From: CAIKMD01 sp963740675
GTDB taxonomy: Bacteria; Pseudomonadota; Alphaproteobacteria; ATCC43930; CGMCC-115725
Reading direction: 5' to 3'
Assembly (NCBI GenBank): GCA_963740675.1
Contig: CAVUFS010000007.1
Coordinates: 529,785-593,784, forward strand
Length of the DNA stretch: 64,000 nt
A program made the translations under genes and the position numbers. The notes below the pieces were generated by a model that saw only the letters and a list, made by a program, of their open reading frames with translations, did no database searches and was not told where the DNA came from. Below, in pieces: positions 34,937 through 42,328 of this stretch (position 1 is the first letter of the stretch; the number at the start of each line of letters is the position of its first letter).

Positions 34937-35952
34937 AACGCGGCGGCGCCGCGCTCCTCGCCGTTTTTGCTCTGGTGACCGCCGCGCCAGAAATGCGCGC
35001 GCAAGCGCAACAATCGAACGCCCTCGGCCTGGCCGGCGACGACAACAGCAATAAGCCCGTCAACATCGAGGCCGAGAACGGCATCGAGTGGCAGCAGAAC
35101 AACAAGGTCTACATCGCGCGCGGCAACGCGAAGGCGACGCGCGGCGACAATTCCGTCACCGCCGACACGCTTTACGCGTATTACCGCGACGCCCAGCAGC
35201 CGCAGCAAGCGGCGTCGGCGTCGCCGGAACTGCGCGCCAATTCACCATCGAGCCAGCAGAGCCCTTTCGATAACGGTTCCACCCAGATCTATCGCATTGT
35301 CGCCGAGGGCCATGTCGTCTTCGCGACGCCGACGCAAACCGCTTACGGCGACCGCGCGGATTATAACGTCGATCAGGCAATGCTGGTGGTCACCGGCAAA
35401 AATCTGAAGATCGTGACGCAGCAGGACATCATCACCGCGCGCGACAGTTTCGAATGGTACGACCAGAAGCAGATCGGCGTGGCGCGCGGCGATGCGACCG
35501 CGACGCAGCAAGGGCCCGAGCACAAATCAATTCGCGGCGATGTACTGACCGCCGAAGTGACCAAGCCTGCCAATCAGCCCTCGAAGATCAGCAAGGTCAA
35601 CGCGCTGGGCAATGTCATCCTCGTCTCCGAGGATCAGATCGCGCGCGGCGACAGCGGCGTGTATAATCTCGATACCGGTATCGCCACGATGAGCGGGCAT
35701 GTGTCGCTGACCCGGGGAGAGAACCAGTTGCGCGGGCAATACGCCGTCGTCGACACGAACACGAATGTCGCACGCCTCTTGGCGGCGCCGCCTTCGGCGC
35801 AAACGACCGGCCCGCGGCCGCGGGTCGAAGGTCTGCTTATCCCGCGTCAGGGCGATCCGGGCGTCACCATGCCGGGCCAGCCGGGCAAACCGGGTCAGGC
35901 GCCGTCACAGGCCCAGCCTTCCACACCACCCAAATCTGGCGCGCGGCCATAG
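34933..35952 (+). CDS. lptA: LPS export periplasmic bridge protein LptA (OstA-like)
   Basis: 339 residues from the ATG at 34933. A signal peptide (AALLAVFALVTAAPEMRAQA) precedes repeated OstA/LptA beta-strands: VNIEAENGIEWQQNNKVYIA, IVAEGHVVFATPTQTAYGDR, ALGNVILVSEDQIARGDSG. It is longer than E. coli LptA (185) because of a Gln/Ala/Ser-rich insert near residue 95 and a Pro/Gly-rich tail (MPGQPGKPGQAPSQAQ), as is usual in alphaproteobacteria. It forms the periplasmic bridge carrying LPS to LptDE. lptB follows 14 bases later. Confidence 0.95.
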   Translation: MKRGGAALLAVFALVTAAPEMRAQAQQSNALGLAGDDNSNKPVNIEAENGIEWQQNNKVYIARGNAKATRGDNSVTADTLYAYYRDAQQPQQAASASPELRANSPSSQQSPFDNGSTQIYRIVAEGHVVFATPTQTAYGDRADYNVDQAMLVVTGKNLKIVTQQDIITARDSFEWYDQKQIGVARGDATATQQGPEHKSIRGDVLTAEVTKPANQPSKISKVNALGNVILVSEDQIARGDSGVYNLDTGIATMSGHVSLTRGENQLRGQYAVVDTNTNVARLLAAPPSAQTTGPRPRVEGLLIPRQGDPGVTMPGQPGKPGQAPSQAQPSTPPKSGARP

Positions 35953-35966
35953 GGCTTCGTTCGGAA

Positions 35967-36758
35967 ATGTCCACGCCGACCCGCCCCCCCGCCGCTCAGG
36001 CTGCGCCGCATACCGGACCGCGGCTGGTCGCGAGCAATTCCGGTCTCGCGGCGTTCAATCTCGGCAAGAGCTTCAAGAAGCGCCCGGTGCTGCGCGAGGT
36101 GAATGTCTCGGTTCAGCGCGGCGAAGCGGTCGGTCTGCTCGGCCCGAACGGCGCCGGCAAGACGACCTGCTTCTACATCATCACCGGCCTTATCCGCGCC
36201 GATGTCGGCCGCATCACGCTCGACGGTGAAGACATCACCGATCTGCCGATGTATCGCCGCGCGCGGCTCGGCATCGGCTATCTGCCGCAAGAGGCATCGA
36301 TCTTCCGCGGCCTCACCGTGGAACAGAACATCCGCGCCGTCCTCGAAGTCTCGGAACCGGAGCCGGAGTTGCGCGAGGCGGCGATCGACGAGCTTCTGGC
36401 CGAATTCTCGATCAGCCATTTGCGCCGCGCCCCGGCCATGGCCCTGTCGGGCGGCGAGCGGCGCCGCGTCGAGATCGCTCGGGCGCTCGCGACCCAGCCG
36501 CATTTCATCCTTTTGGATGAACCGCTGGCCGGCATCGATCCGATCGCGGTCAGCGACATCCGCGACCTCGTTGCGCATCTCAAAGACCGCGGCATCGGCG
36601 TGCTGATCACCGACCACAATGTCCGCGAGACGCTCGGTATCGTCGACCGGGCCTATATCCTGCACGAGGGCCAGGTCCTCATGGACGGCAAGCCCGACGA
36701 TATCGTCAACGATCCCAACGTCCGGCGGGTCTATCTGGGCGAGCGTTTCAGCCTCTAA
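35967..36758 (+). CDS. lptB: LPS export ABC transporter ATPase LptB
   Basis: 263 residues, with an extra ~25-residue N-terminal leader compared with E. coli. It has Walker A GPNGAGKTT, the Q-loop at YLPQEASIFRGL, the ABC signature LSGGERRR, Walker B HFILLDEPLAGIDP and the switch His in ITDHNVRETL. It powers LPS extraction by LptFG at the inner membrane. Last of the lpt genes, with rpoN 154 bases downstream in the conserved lptB-rpoN order. Confidence 0.97.
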   Translation: MSTPTRPPAAQAAPHTGPRLVASNSGLAAFNLGKSFKKRPVLREVNVSVQRGEAVGLLGPNGAGKTTCFYIITGLIRADVGRITLDGEDITDLPMYRRARLGIGYLPQEASIFRGLTVEQNIRAVLEVSEPEPELREAAIDELLAEFSISHLRRAPAMALSGGERRRVEIARALATQPHFILLDEPLAGIDPIAVSDIRDLVAHLKDRGIGVLITDHNVRETLGIVDRAYILHEGQVLMDGKPDDIVNDPNVRRVYLGERFSL

Positions 36759-36819
36759 AAGTTAGCCTAAGCCCTTTTATCCCAAGGCTTTTCCCGAACA
36801 TTTTTTAAGCAGCCGAATT

Positions 36820-36846
36820 TTTTCCGTTGACATGCTTAACGGAAAA
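36820..36846. repeat. 9-bp inverted repeat upstream of rpoN
   Basis: TTTTCCGTT (36820-36828), 9-base spacer, AACGGAAAA (36838-36846), perfectly palindromic. No T-run follows on the plus strand, so it is not a classical terminator of lptB. It overlaps a consensus TTGACA (36827-36832) and lies just upstream of the sigma-54 promoter match, so an operator is possible. Confidence 0.5.
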
Positions 36847-36855
36847 TAAGGGAGT

Positions 36856-36871
36856 TGGTACGAAGTTTGCA
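36856..36871 (+). promoter_or_regulatory. sigma-54 (-24/-12) promoter upstream of rpoN
   Basis: TGGTACGAAGTTTGCA matches the consensus TGGCACG-N4-TTGCA with one mismatch, and the invariant GG (36857-36858) and GC (36869-36870) are exactly 10 bases apart. Transcription would start near 36882, some 30 bases before the rpoN ATG. It implies that RpoN controls its own gene. Confidence 0.65.
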
Positions 36872-36912
36872 GCGTCCGTGCCCTTCCTCTAAAAGCAGCT
36901 TCGCACCCGCAT

Positions 36913-38379
36913 ATGGCACTCGTTCAACGGCTCGATATCCGGCAAGGCCAGGCCCTTGTCATGACCCCGCAGTTGCAGCAGGCGATCAAGCTGCTGCAAC
37001 TGTCGAATATTGAGCTCACCGCCTATGTCGAGGGCGAAGTCGAACAGAACCCGCTGCTCGAACGCGATGAGACCTCGCCCGATGCGCCCGAGCCGGCAGC
37101 CGCCGAGGCTCCGGCGGCCGAAGCCGCCGCGCCCGAGGGCGCCAGTCATGAGGAGACGGTCGAGACCTGGAACGAAATCGCGGGCAGCGACGGCGACGGC
37201 ACGGCCGATTACGCCGGCGACCCCGACTCCTGGCAGACGCGCAGCACGGGCAGCAGCGGTGGCGACGATCTTCCCGGCATCGAGCAGACGCTCGCCGGCA
37301 CCATCAGCTTGCGCGAGCATCTCCTCACGCAGCTCGCCGAAGAAATCAAAGATCCGATCGATCGTGTGATCGGCGCGTATCTCATCGATCAGCTCGATGA
37401 GTCCGGATACGTCACCGTTTCGCTCGAGAGCGTCGCCGAGACCATGGGCTGCGAGGTTGCGCGCGTCGAAGCGGTGCTGCATCAACTCCAACGTTTCGAG
37501 CCAACGGGTATCTTCGCGCGCGATCTTGCCGAATGCCTTGCGCTCCAGCTCAAGGAGCGCAATCGCTACGACCCGGCGATGCAGGCGCTCGTGGAGAATC
37601 TCTCGCTTCTCGCTTGCCGCGACATTCCGGCGCTGCTGCGGCTTTGTCGTGTCGATGCCGCCGATCTCGCCGAAATGGCGGCGGAGATTCGCGCGCTCGA
37701 TCCCAAGCCTGGCCTGCAATTCGACGGCGCCATCGCGCAGCCTGTCGTGCCCGATGTGTTCGTGCGAGCGCAGGGCGCGAATTGGATCGTCGAGCTCAAC
37801 AGCGACAGCTTGCCGCGCGTTCTCATCAACACGCGCTATTATGCCGAGGTCAGCGCTTCAACACGTAACAAGGCGGCGAAGGATTATCTCGCCGAGAAAT
37901 ACCAAACGGCGAATTGGCTGGTGAAGGCGCTGCATCAGCGCGCGACGACGATCCTCAAAGTGTCACGCGAGATCATCCGTCAGCAGGACGCGTTCCTGCG
38001 TCACGGCGTGCAATATCTGAAGCCGCTCGTGCTGCGCGATATCGCGCAAGCGATCAGCATGCATGAAAGCACCGTCAGCCGCGTCACCACCAACAAATAT
38101 ATGGTGACGCCGCGCGGCATCTTCGAATTGAAATATTTCTTCACCTCGGCGATCGCAGCTTCGGGCGGCGGCGACTCGCTCTCGGCCGAAGCGGTGCGTT
38201 TCCGCATCAAGTCGTTGATCGATGCGGAAGCGAACGACGTGCTATCGGACGACAAAATCGTCGATATTCTGATGAAGGAGGGTGTGGATATCGCACGCCG
38301 CACTGTGGCGAAATACCGCGAAGCGATGAACATCCCGTCATCGGTGCAGCGGCGACGCGAGCGGGCGCTGCAACTTTAA
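36913..38379 (+). CDS. rpoN: RNA polymerase sigma-54 factor
   Basis: 488 residues. The Gln-rich region I (MTPQLQQAIKLLQLSNIELT) interacts with AAA+ activators. An acidic/Ala-rich region II (residues 55-125) is followed by the core-binding domain. The helix-turn-helix (IAQAISMHESTVSRVTTNKY) and the RpoN box (ARRTVAKYREA) near the C-terminus read the -12 and -24 elements. It directs nitrogen and other activator-dependent promoters. The start at 36913 follows a -24/-12 promoter match. The ribosome hibernation gene usually found next is absent. Confidence 0.98.
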   Translation: MALVQRLDIRQGQALVMTPQLQQAIKLLQLSNIELTAYVEGEVEQNPLLERDETSPDAPEPAAAEAPAAEAAAPEGASHEETVETWNEIAGSDGDGTADYAGDPDSWQTRSTGSSGGDDLPGIEQTLAGTISLREHLLTQLAEEIKDPIDRVIGAYLIDQLDESGYVTVSLESVAETMGCEVARVEAVLHQLQRFEPTGIFARDLAECLALQLKERNRYDPAMQALVENLSLLACRDIPALLRLCRVDAADLAEMAAEIRALDPKPGLQFDGAIAQPVVPDVFVRAQGANWIVELNSDSLPRVLINTRYYAEVSASTRNKAAKDYLAEKYQTANWLVKALHQRATTILKVSREIIRQQDAFLRHGVQYLKPLVLRDIAQAISMHESTVSRVTTNKYMVTPRGIFELKYFFTSAIAASGGGDSLSAEAVRFRIKSLIDAEANDVLSDDKIVDILMKEGVDIARRTVAKYREAMNIPSSVQRRRERALQL

Positions 38380-38380
38380 T

Positions 38381-38450
38381 CTACCTACGTATTAACTAAC
38401 CTACTTACGTATTTCGGTTGCTTGACTTGCCGGCACAGCGTTCGTACGGT
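38381..38450 (+). promoter_or_regulatory. tandem 13-base repeats and promoter upstream of ptsN
   Basis: CTACCTACGTATT (38381-38393) and CTACTTACGTATT (38401-38413) are direct repeats with one mismatch, offset by exactly 20 bases (two helical turns). They are followed by TTGACT (38422-38427), a 17-base spacer and TACGGT (38445-38450). The layout resembles two activator or repressor sites ahead of a promoter giving ptsN its own transcript. No regulator can be named. Confidence 0.45.
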
Positions 38451-38480
38451 GCCGCGCGCATTGATGGCATAGAATCCGTG

Positions 38481-38945
38481 ATGGAAGTCACCGATCTCCT
38501 CGATCCTTCCGGCGTTATTCCGAATCTCCGCGTCACCAGCAAGCGGCAAGCGCTGCAAGAACTGGCGCGGCGCGCGGCAACGCTGATCGGCGAGGATGAA
38601 CACAAGATTTTCGAATCGCTGTGGGAGCGCGAGCAGCTCGGCAGCACCGGTATCGGCAACGGTACCGCGGTGCCGCATGGCCGCATTCCCGGTTTCAAGC
38701 GAATGCTGACGATGTTCGCGCGACTCGATAAGCCGATCGAGTTCGACGCCATCGACAGCCAGCCGGTCGATCTGATTTTCCTGCTGCTGACACCGGCCGA
38801 TGCCGGCGCCGATCATTTGAAAGCGCTGGCGCGAATCTCGCGCTTGCTGCGCAATCGCGCGATGTGCGCCAAGTTGCGCGGCACCGAGAGCACCGATGCG
38901 ATCTACGCGTTATTGACCGATCGCGCTTCGAGCCACGCCGCGTAG
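38481..38945 (+). CDS. ptsN: nitrogen-PTS EIIA-like protein PtsN
   Basis: 154 residues from the ATG at 38481 (MEVTDLLDPSGV); a longer in-frame ORF from 38418 is not needed. The EIIA-Fru/Ntr fold has the phosphorylatable His in GNGTAVPHGRIPG and the conserved PVDLIFLLLTPADAGADHLK. It is the terminal acceptor of the PTS-Ntr phosphorelay linking nitrogen, carbon and potassium regulation, and is usually encoded near rpoN. It has its own candidate promoter here. Confidence 0.96.
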   Translation: MEVTDLLDPSGVIPNLRVTSKRQALQELARRAATLIGEDEHKIFESLWEREQLGSTGIGNGTAVPHGRIPGFKRMLTMFARLDKPIEFDAIDSQPVDLIFLLLTPADAGADHLKALARISRLLRNRAMCAKLRGTESTDAIYALLTDRASSHAA

Positions 38946-38988
38946 CTTTCAGGTCGCGCTTGCGTGCGCGACCTGAGCCTTACGGATA

Positions 38989-39204
38989 TTACTGCAAGCT
39001 GACGGGTTCGAGCTCGTGCTGCTTCACCGCAGCGAAGGCGATGTCGCGCGTCGGCGCCACACCGATCTGCGTGCCGTCGGCGGCATGGATCGAGAAGCTC
39101 GACACGCCGTTGACGACCATCGGCTTGATGTAAGCGAGCTGCTGCATGCCGATGAGGGCGAAATCCTGATCCGACAATTCGTGCAATTTTTCAGCGATAT
39201 TCAT
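38989..39204 (-). CDS. DUF1150-family small protein
   Basis: 71 residues, beginning MNIAEKLHELSDQDFALIGM and containing the DUF1150 core LAYIKPMVVNGVSSFSIHAA and GTQIGVAPTRDIAFAAVKQH. No signal or membrane segment. It overlaps the hsp20 stop by 4 bases (ATGA at 39204-39201), so it is co-translated with the small heat-shock protein, the usual alphaproteobacterial arrangement. Function unknown, presumably heat-shock regulated. Confidence 0.92.
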   Translation of the reverse strand: MNIAEKLHELSDQDFALIGMQQLAYIKPMVVNGVSSFSIHAADGTQIGVAPTRDIAFAAVKQHELEPVSLQ

Positions 39205-39659
39205 GTTCCACTCCTTTCGCCACCAATCGGCTTCTTGATGCCGTTTCCGGCCGGCGTTTTGATCTCAATCGCGCGCACCGATCCCTCGGCGACGCGTCGG
39301 CGTAGATCGACGTTCAAGAGCCCGTTGTCGAGGGCCGCTCCTATCACTTCAATGCCGTCAGCCAGCACAAAGCTCCGTTGGAACTGACGCGCGGCAATGC
39401 CACGATGAAGGTAGACGCGATCCGCCTCGTCACTTTGCTTGCCGCGAATGACGAGTTGGTTGTCCTCGATCTGAACCGACAATTCCTCGGGCTTGAAGCC
39501 GGCAACAGCCAGCGTCAGCCGGAGCGCGTTCTCGGCGACTTGCTCGACATTGTAAGGAGGGTAGCCATCGGCCGTCGCTTTGCTGACGCGATCGAGCGCA
39601 CGCTCGAACTGGTCGAAGCCCAAGAGCAACGGCGAGCTGAAAAGCGAAAGACGCGACAT
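39201..39659 (-). CDS. Hsp20-family small heat-shock protein
   Basis: 152 residues from the ATG at 39659, preceded by GAGGAGG. The alpha-crystallin domain spans residues 38-135, with YNVEQVAENALRLTLAVAGF and the GVLTV-type end as AALDNGLLNVDLRRRV. N-terminal FSSPLLLGFDQFERALD is typical of class A bacterial IbpA/HspH proteins. It holds unfolding proteins during heat stress. A sigma-32 promoter and a ROSE-type leader lie upstream. A longer ORF to 39821 runs through that leader and is rejected. Confidence 0.96.
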   Translation of the reverse strand: MSRLSLFSSPLLLGFDQFERALDRVSKATADGYPPYNVEQVAENALRLTLAVAGFKPEELSVQIEDNQLVIRGKQSDEADRVYLHRGIAARQFQRSFVLADGIEVIGAALDNGLLNVDLRRRVAEGSVRAIEIKTPAGNGIKKPIGGERSGT

Positions 39660-39747
39660 CGAACCTCCTCGAACGAGCGAGTTGACGATTCCGAGCCCCG
39701 AATGGCGGCTCCTGAACCTCGCGGGCGACCCTGACGGCATCGCCCGC
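39660..39747 (-). ncRNA. ROSE-like RNA thermometer in the hsp20 5' UTR
   Basis: On the minus strand the leader has a perfect 8-bp hairpin GCGGGCGA/TCGCCCGC (39747-39721) at its 5' end. Near its 3' end CTCGCTC-GTTC-GAGGAG sequesters the GAGGAGG ribosome-binding site, with one bulged G. The anti-SD strand contains UCGCU, matching the UYGCU motif of ROSE elements. The inferred transcript start coincides with the first hairpin. Melting at heat-shock temperature would free the ribosome-binding site. The fold is drawn by eye. Confidence 0.7.
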
Positions 39748-39753
39748 AATACT

Positions 39754-39782
39754 AAATGGGGTTTGGTAGCGCCTTGATCAAG
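39754..39782 (-). promoter_or_regulatory. sigma-32 (RpoH) promoter of hsp20-DUF1150
   Basis: On the minus strand, CTTGATC (39782-39776), 14 bases, CCCCATTT (39761-39754). This is close to the sigma-32 consensus CTTGAAA-N13-14-CCCCATNT, with an exact -10. It gives a start near 39747 and a leader of about 88 bases. Confidence 0.75.
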
Positions 39783-39808
39783 GATATATAACATATTGAT
39801 ATTGTTAT

Positions 39809-40543
39809 CTATTCCATCCACTCCGGGCGCGGCATGGCGCGGTAGGCGTCGCGCAGCGCCTCGGACCAGCCCTCGTGGATCATGCGGAAATAGGGGTCGT
39901 TCTCGGTGATCCGGCGGCGGATCTCGGCTTTGAGCATGTCGCGGCGATAGACCATCAGGTCGAGCGGCATGCCGACCGAGAGATTGGAGCGCAGTGTCGA
40001 ATCCATCGACACCATGACGAGCTTCACCCCGTCGCGCGGATCGGTGTCGTATTGCAGCACGCGGTCAAGGATCGGCTTGCCGTATTTGGTCTCGCCGATC
40101 TGCAGGAACGGCGTGTCGGGCGTCGCCTCGATGAAATTGCCGGCGGCGTAAATCTGGAAGAGCCGCGTGGCGCGGCCTTTGAGCTGGCCGCCGAGCAAAA
40201 TCGAGACATCGAATTTGATCTGCTGCGCTTCGAGCGTCGGCCCGTCGCTCTGATAGACGCGCCGCACCGCCTCGCCGGTCAAGCGCGCCGCGGCGAACAT
40301 GCTCGGCACGGTGTAGATCGTCTCGATGCGGCCGTCTGTCTCGATGCCCTCATGCAGCATGTTCACCACGGCTTGCGAGACGCCGAGATTGCCGGCCGAC
40401 ATCGCCGCGATGAAACGCTCGCCCCGAATCTCGAAGATATGCATCTTCGAGAAGGTCGAGACGTTGTCGACACCGGCATTGGTGCGCGTATCGGACAACA
40501 TCACGAGCCCGTCCTTGAGGCAAAGCCCGACGCAATACGTCAT
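39809..40543 (-). CDS. Anbu: proteasome-like Ntn-hydrolase peptidase
   Basis: 244 residues from the ATG at 40543, which puts Thr directly after Met (MTYCVGLCLKDGLVMLSDTR). Thr2 becomes the N-terminal nucleophile once Met is removed, so this start is functionally required; the longer ORF to 40816 is rejected. AGGGGA precedes it. SDTRTNAGVDNVSTF and FSKMHIFEIRGERFIAAMSA match the Anbu (ancestral beta-subunit) family related to HslV and proteasome beta subunits. It is the last gene of a cluster with ATP-grasp, alpha-E and transglutaminase genes, a known association whose substrate is undefined. Confidence 0.93.
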   Translation of the reverse strand: MTYCVGLCLKDGLVMLSDTRTNAGVDNVSTFSKMHIFEIRGERFIAAMSAGNLGVSQAVVNMLHEGIETDGRIETIYTVPSMFAAARLTGEAVRRVYQSDGPTLEAQQIKFDVSILLGGQLKGRATRLFQIYAAGNFIEATPDTPFLQIGETKYGKPILDRVLQYDTDPRDGVKLVMVSMDSTLRSNLSVGMPLDLMVYRRDMLKAEIRRRITENDPYFRMIHEGWSEALRDAYRAMPRPEWME

Positions 40544-40575
40544 CGATTCATCCCCTAAAATCTTATCGCCAATGC

Positions 40576-41382
40576 TTATTGTTGTTGGTTCGCGTCCCGA
40601 ACCTTCACTTCCACCGCGAGCAATTCCTCGCCCGGCCCGCGCCGCACGCCCCTGACCGGCGCCGCCGACCAATAATCGAGCCCGATGCTCGCCCGCACAT
40701 AAGCCTCGCCCGGCAAGCAGCGATTCGACGGATCGAAACCGATCCAGCCGAAATCGGCGAGATAGGCTTCGGCCCAGGCATGGCTCGCTTCGCCGGCGCC
40801 ATCGCCGCCCGTCCAAAGATAGCCGCCGACATAGCGCGCCGGAATTCCCATCGCCCGCGCACCGGCAATGAAAAGATGCGCGTGATCCTGACAGACGCCG
40901 GCGCCGGCCCGCAGCGCCTCGGCCGCGGTCGTCGCCGCATCGGTTTCGCCGGTGCGGTAATCGACTTGGGCACGTACGGCCTCCATCCAGGCGATGAGCC
41001 GATCATAGCCCTTGCCCGAAACCGACAGCGCGAGCGCGCGGATCGTCTCGTCGATCGCCGTGAGCCGCGTCGGCCGCAGATAGAACAGCGGCGGCAAGGT
41101 CTCGACCGCGCCGCGCACGATGCCGTCGCTCGCCGAGGTCTCGACATCGCCCTCGACGGTGATCACGGCGTGGTCATGCGCGCGGTTGACGGTGTGACAG
41201 TGAACGATGTTGCCATAACCATCGATGAGACTCGGCAGCTCGTGCTTGCCCTCGCCGCGCACGCGCCAAGAGATGACGTTGAAACCCTCGTAAGGTCGCG
41301 GCGTCAGGCGCAGCGTCTGTACCGCATAAACGATCGGCTTCGAATAGCGATAGGCGGTGGTGTGGCGGATCGCGAGACGCAT
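40576..41382 (-). CDS. transglutaminase-like domain protein of the Anbu cluster
   Basis: 268 residues. N-terminal beta-domain RLAIRHTTAYRYSKPIVYAV (transglutaminase_N) precedes the papain-like core with catalytic Cys in AGAGVCQDHAHLFIAGAR, His in ASHAWAEAYLADFGW and Asp in GFDPSN. Such proteins act as peptidases or amide-bond-forming enzymes. It begins 1 base after the alpha-E stop and ends 32 bases before the Anbu start, so all are one operon. No signal peptide, hence cytoplasmic. Confidence 0.94.
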   Translation of the reverse strand: MRLAIRHTTAYRYSKPIVYAVQTLRLTPRPYEGFNVISWRVRGEGKHELPSLIDGYGNIVHCHTVNRAHDHAVITVEGDVETSASDGIVRGAVETLPPLFYLRPTRLTAIDETIRALALSVSGKGYDRLIAWMEAVRAQVDYRTGETDAATTAAEALRAGAGVCQDHAHLFIAGARAMGIPARYVGGYLWTGGDGAGEASHAWAEAYLADFGWIGFDPSNRCLPGEAYVRASIGLDYWSAAPVRGVRRGPGEELLAVEVKVRDANQQQ

Positions 41383-41383
41383 C

Positions 41384-42328
41384 TCACCTCAAATAGAGGT
41401 TGGAGATTTCGCTGCCCAAGAGGATCGAGCGATCGATGAAATCAGTCAGGAATTCGTGCAACCCGTCCTGGAAGATTTTCTGGATCTTGCCGTAGCGTAG
41501 CCGGGCATGCGCCTCGCCGGCGAGGCGATGACACTCGCCGCGGTCGCCGCCATAAGCTTCGGCAATCAGGTCGAGATAACGCGTGATCTGGTCGTAGCAG
41601 GAAATCAGGGATCGCGGCATCTCGCGCCGAAGCAGCAGCAGTTCGGCGATCAGCCAGGGCTGCAACCGGTCGTGATAGACCCAGTGATAGGCGCGCAACG
41701 CCGAAACCGAGCGCAGGATCGATTGCCACTGATAGTAATCGAGCGCGCCGCCGACGCCTTCGTCCTGCGGCAGCAACACATAGTATTTCACATCGAGAAT
41801 GCGCGCGGTGTTGTCGGCACGCTCGAGGAACGTACCGAGCCGCGTGAAATAGAACGCATCGTTGCGCAGCATCGTGCTGTCATAGGCGCCGTTGAAAAGT
41901 TGCGAGCGCTCGCGCACCCATTCGAGGAAAGCCGGCGCGGTGTCGAGCGTCATCTCCTGCGCCGCGAAATCGCGCGCCTTGAGCCAGGTCTCGTTGAGCG
42001 CGTCCCACATATCGGCGGTGAGTGCGGTGCGCACCGCGCGCGCATTGCGCCGCGCCGTCTCGAGACAGGCGAACACGCTCGATGAATTATCCGGATCGCG
42101 CACCAGGTAATCGATCACGGCGCCGGCATCGGGCGAGGAATATTTGGCGAAAAAGCCTGGCTCGCAGCCGGTGGCGATAAGCGTCGAAAGCCATTCGTCG
42201 CCGCCGCCGCCGAGCGAGCGCGCCATCGACGCCATGCGGTGACCCACCAGCACGATGCGGGCGACGTTCTCGGTGCGCTCGACATAGCGCGCGAGCCAGT
42301 AGAGGCTATCGGCGGTACGGCTGAGCAT
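41384..42328 (-). CDS. alpha-E domain protein (DUF403) of the Anbu cluster
   Basis: 314 residues from the ATG at 42328 (MLSRTADSLYWLARYVERTE), the exact family start. It is all-helical, with the glutamate-bearing first helix that names the alpha-E domain, then NARAVRTALTADMWDALNET and FYFTRLGTFLERADNTARIL. It is always found next to circularly permuted ATP-grasp proteins and is thought to assist or organise the amide ligase. It overlaps the ATP-grasp gene by 23 bases. Confidence 0.94.
   Translation of the reverse strand: MLSRTADSLYWLARYVERTENVARIVLVGHRMASMARSLGGGGDEWLSTLIATGCEPGFFAKYSSPDAGAVIDYLVRDPDNSSSVFACLETARRNARAVRTALTADMWDALNETWLKARDFAAQEMTLDTAPAFLEWVRERSQLFNGAYDSTMLRNDAFYFTRLGTFLERADNTARILDVKYYVLLPQDEGVGGALDYYQWQSILRSVSALRAYHWVYHDRLQPWLIAELLLLRREMPRSLISCYDQITRYLDLIAEAYGGDRGECHRLAGEAHARLRYGKIQKIFQDGLHEFLTDFIDRSILLGSEISNLYLR

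Noticed and set aside
36827..36854. TTGACA at 36827-36832 as a sigma-70 promoter for rpoN
   Set aside because: No acceptable -10 box at 16-18 bases; the TTGACA is better explained as part of the palindrome.
39201..39821. 206-residue version of Hsp20 starting at 39821
   Set aside because: The extension is the sigma-32 promoter and ROSE leader; a strong ribosome-binding site precedes the ATG at 39659.
39809..40816. 335-residue version of the Anbu gene
   Set aside because: It would bury the catalytic Thr that must follow the initiator Met; the extra part overlaps the transglutaminase gene out of frame.
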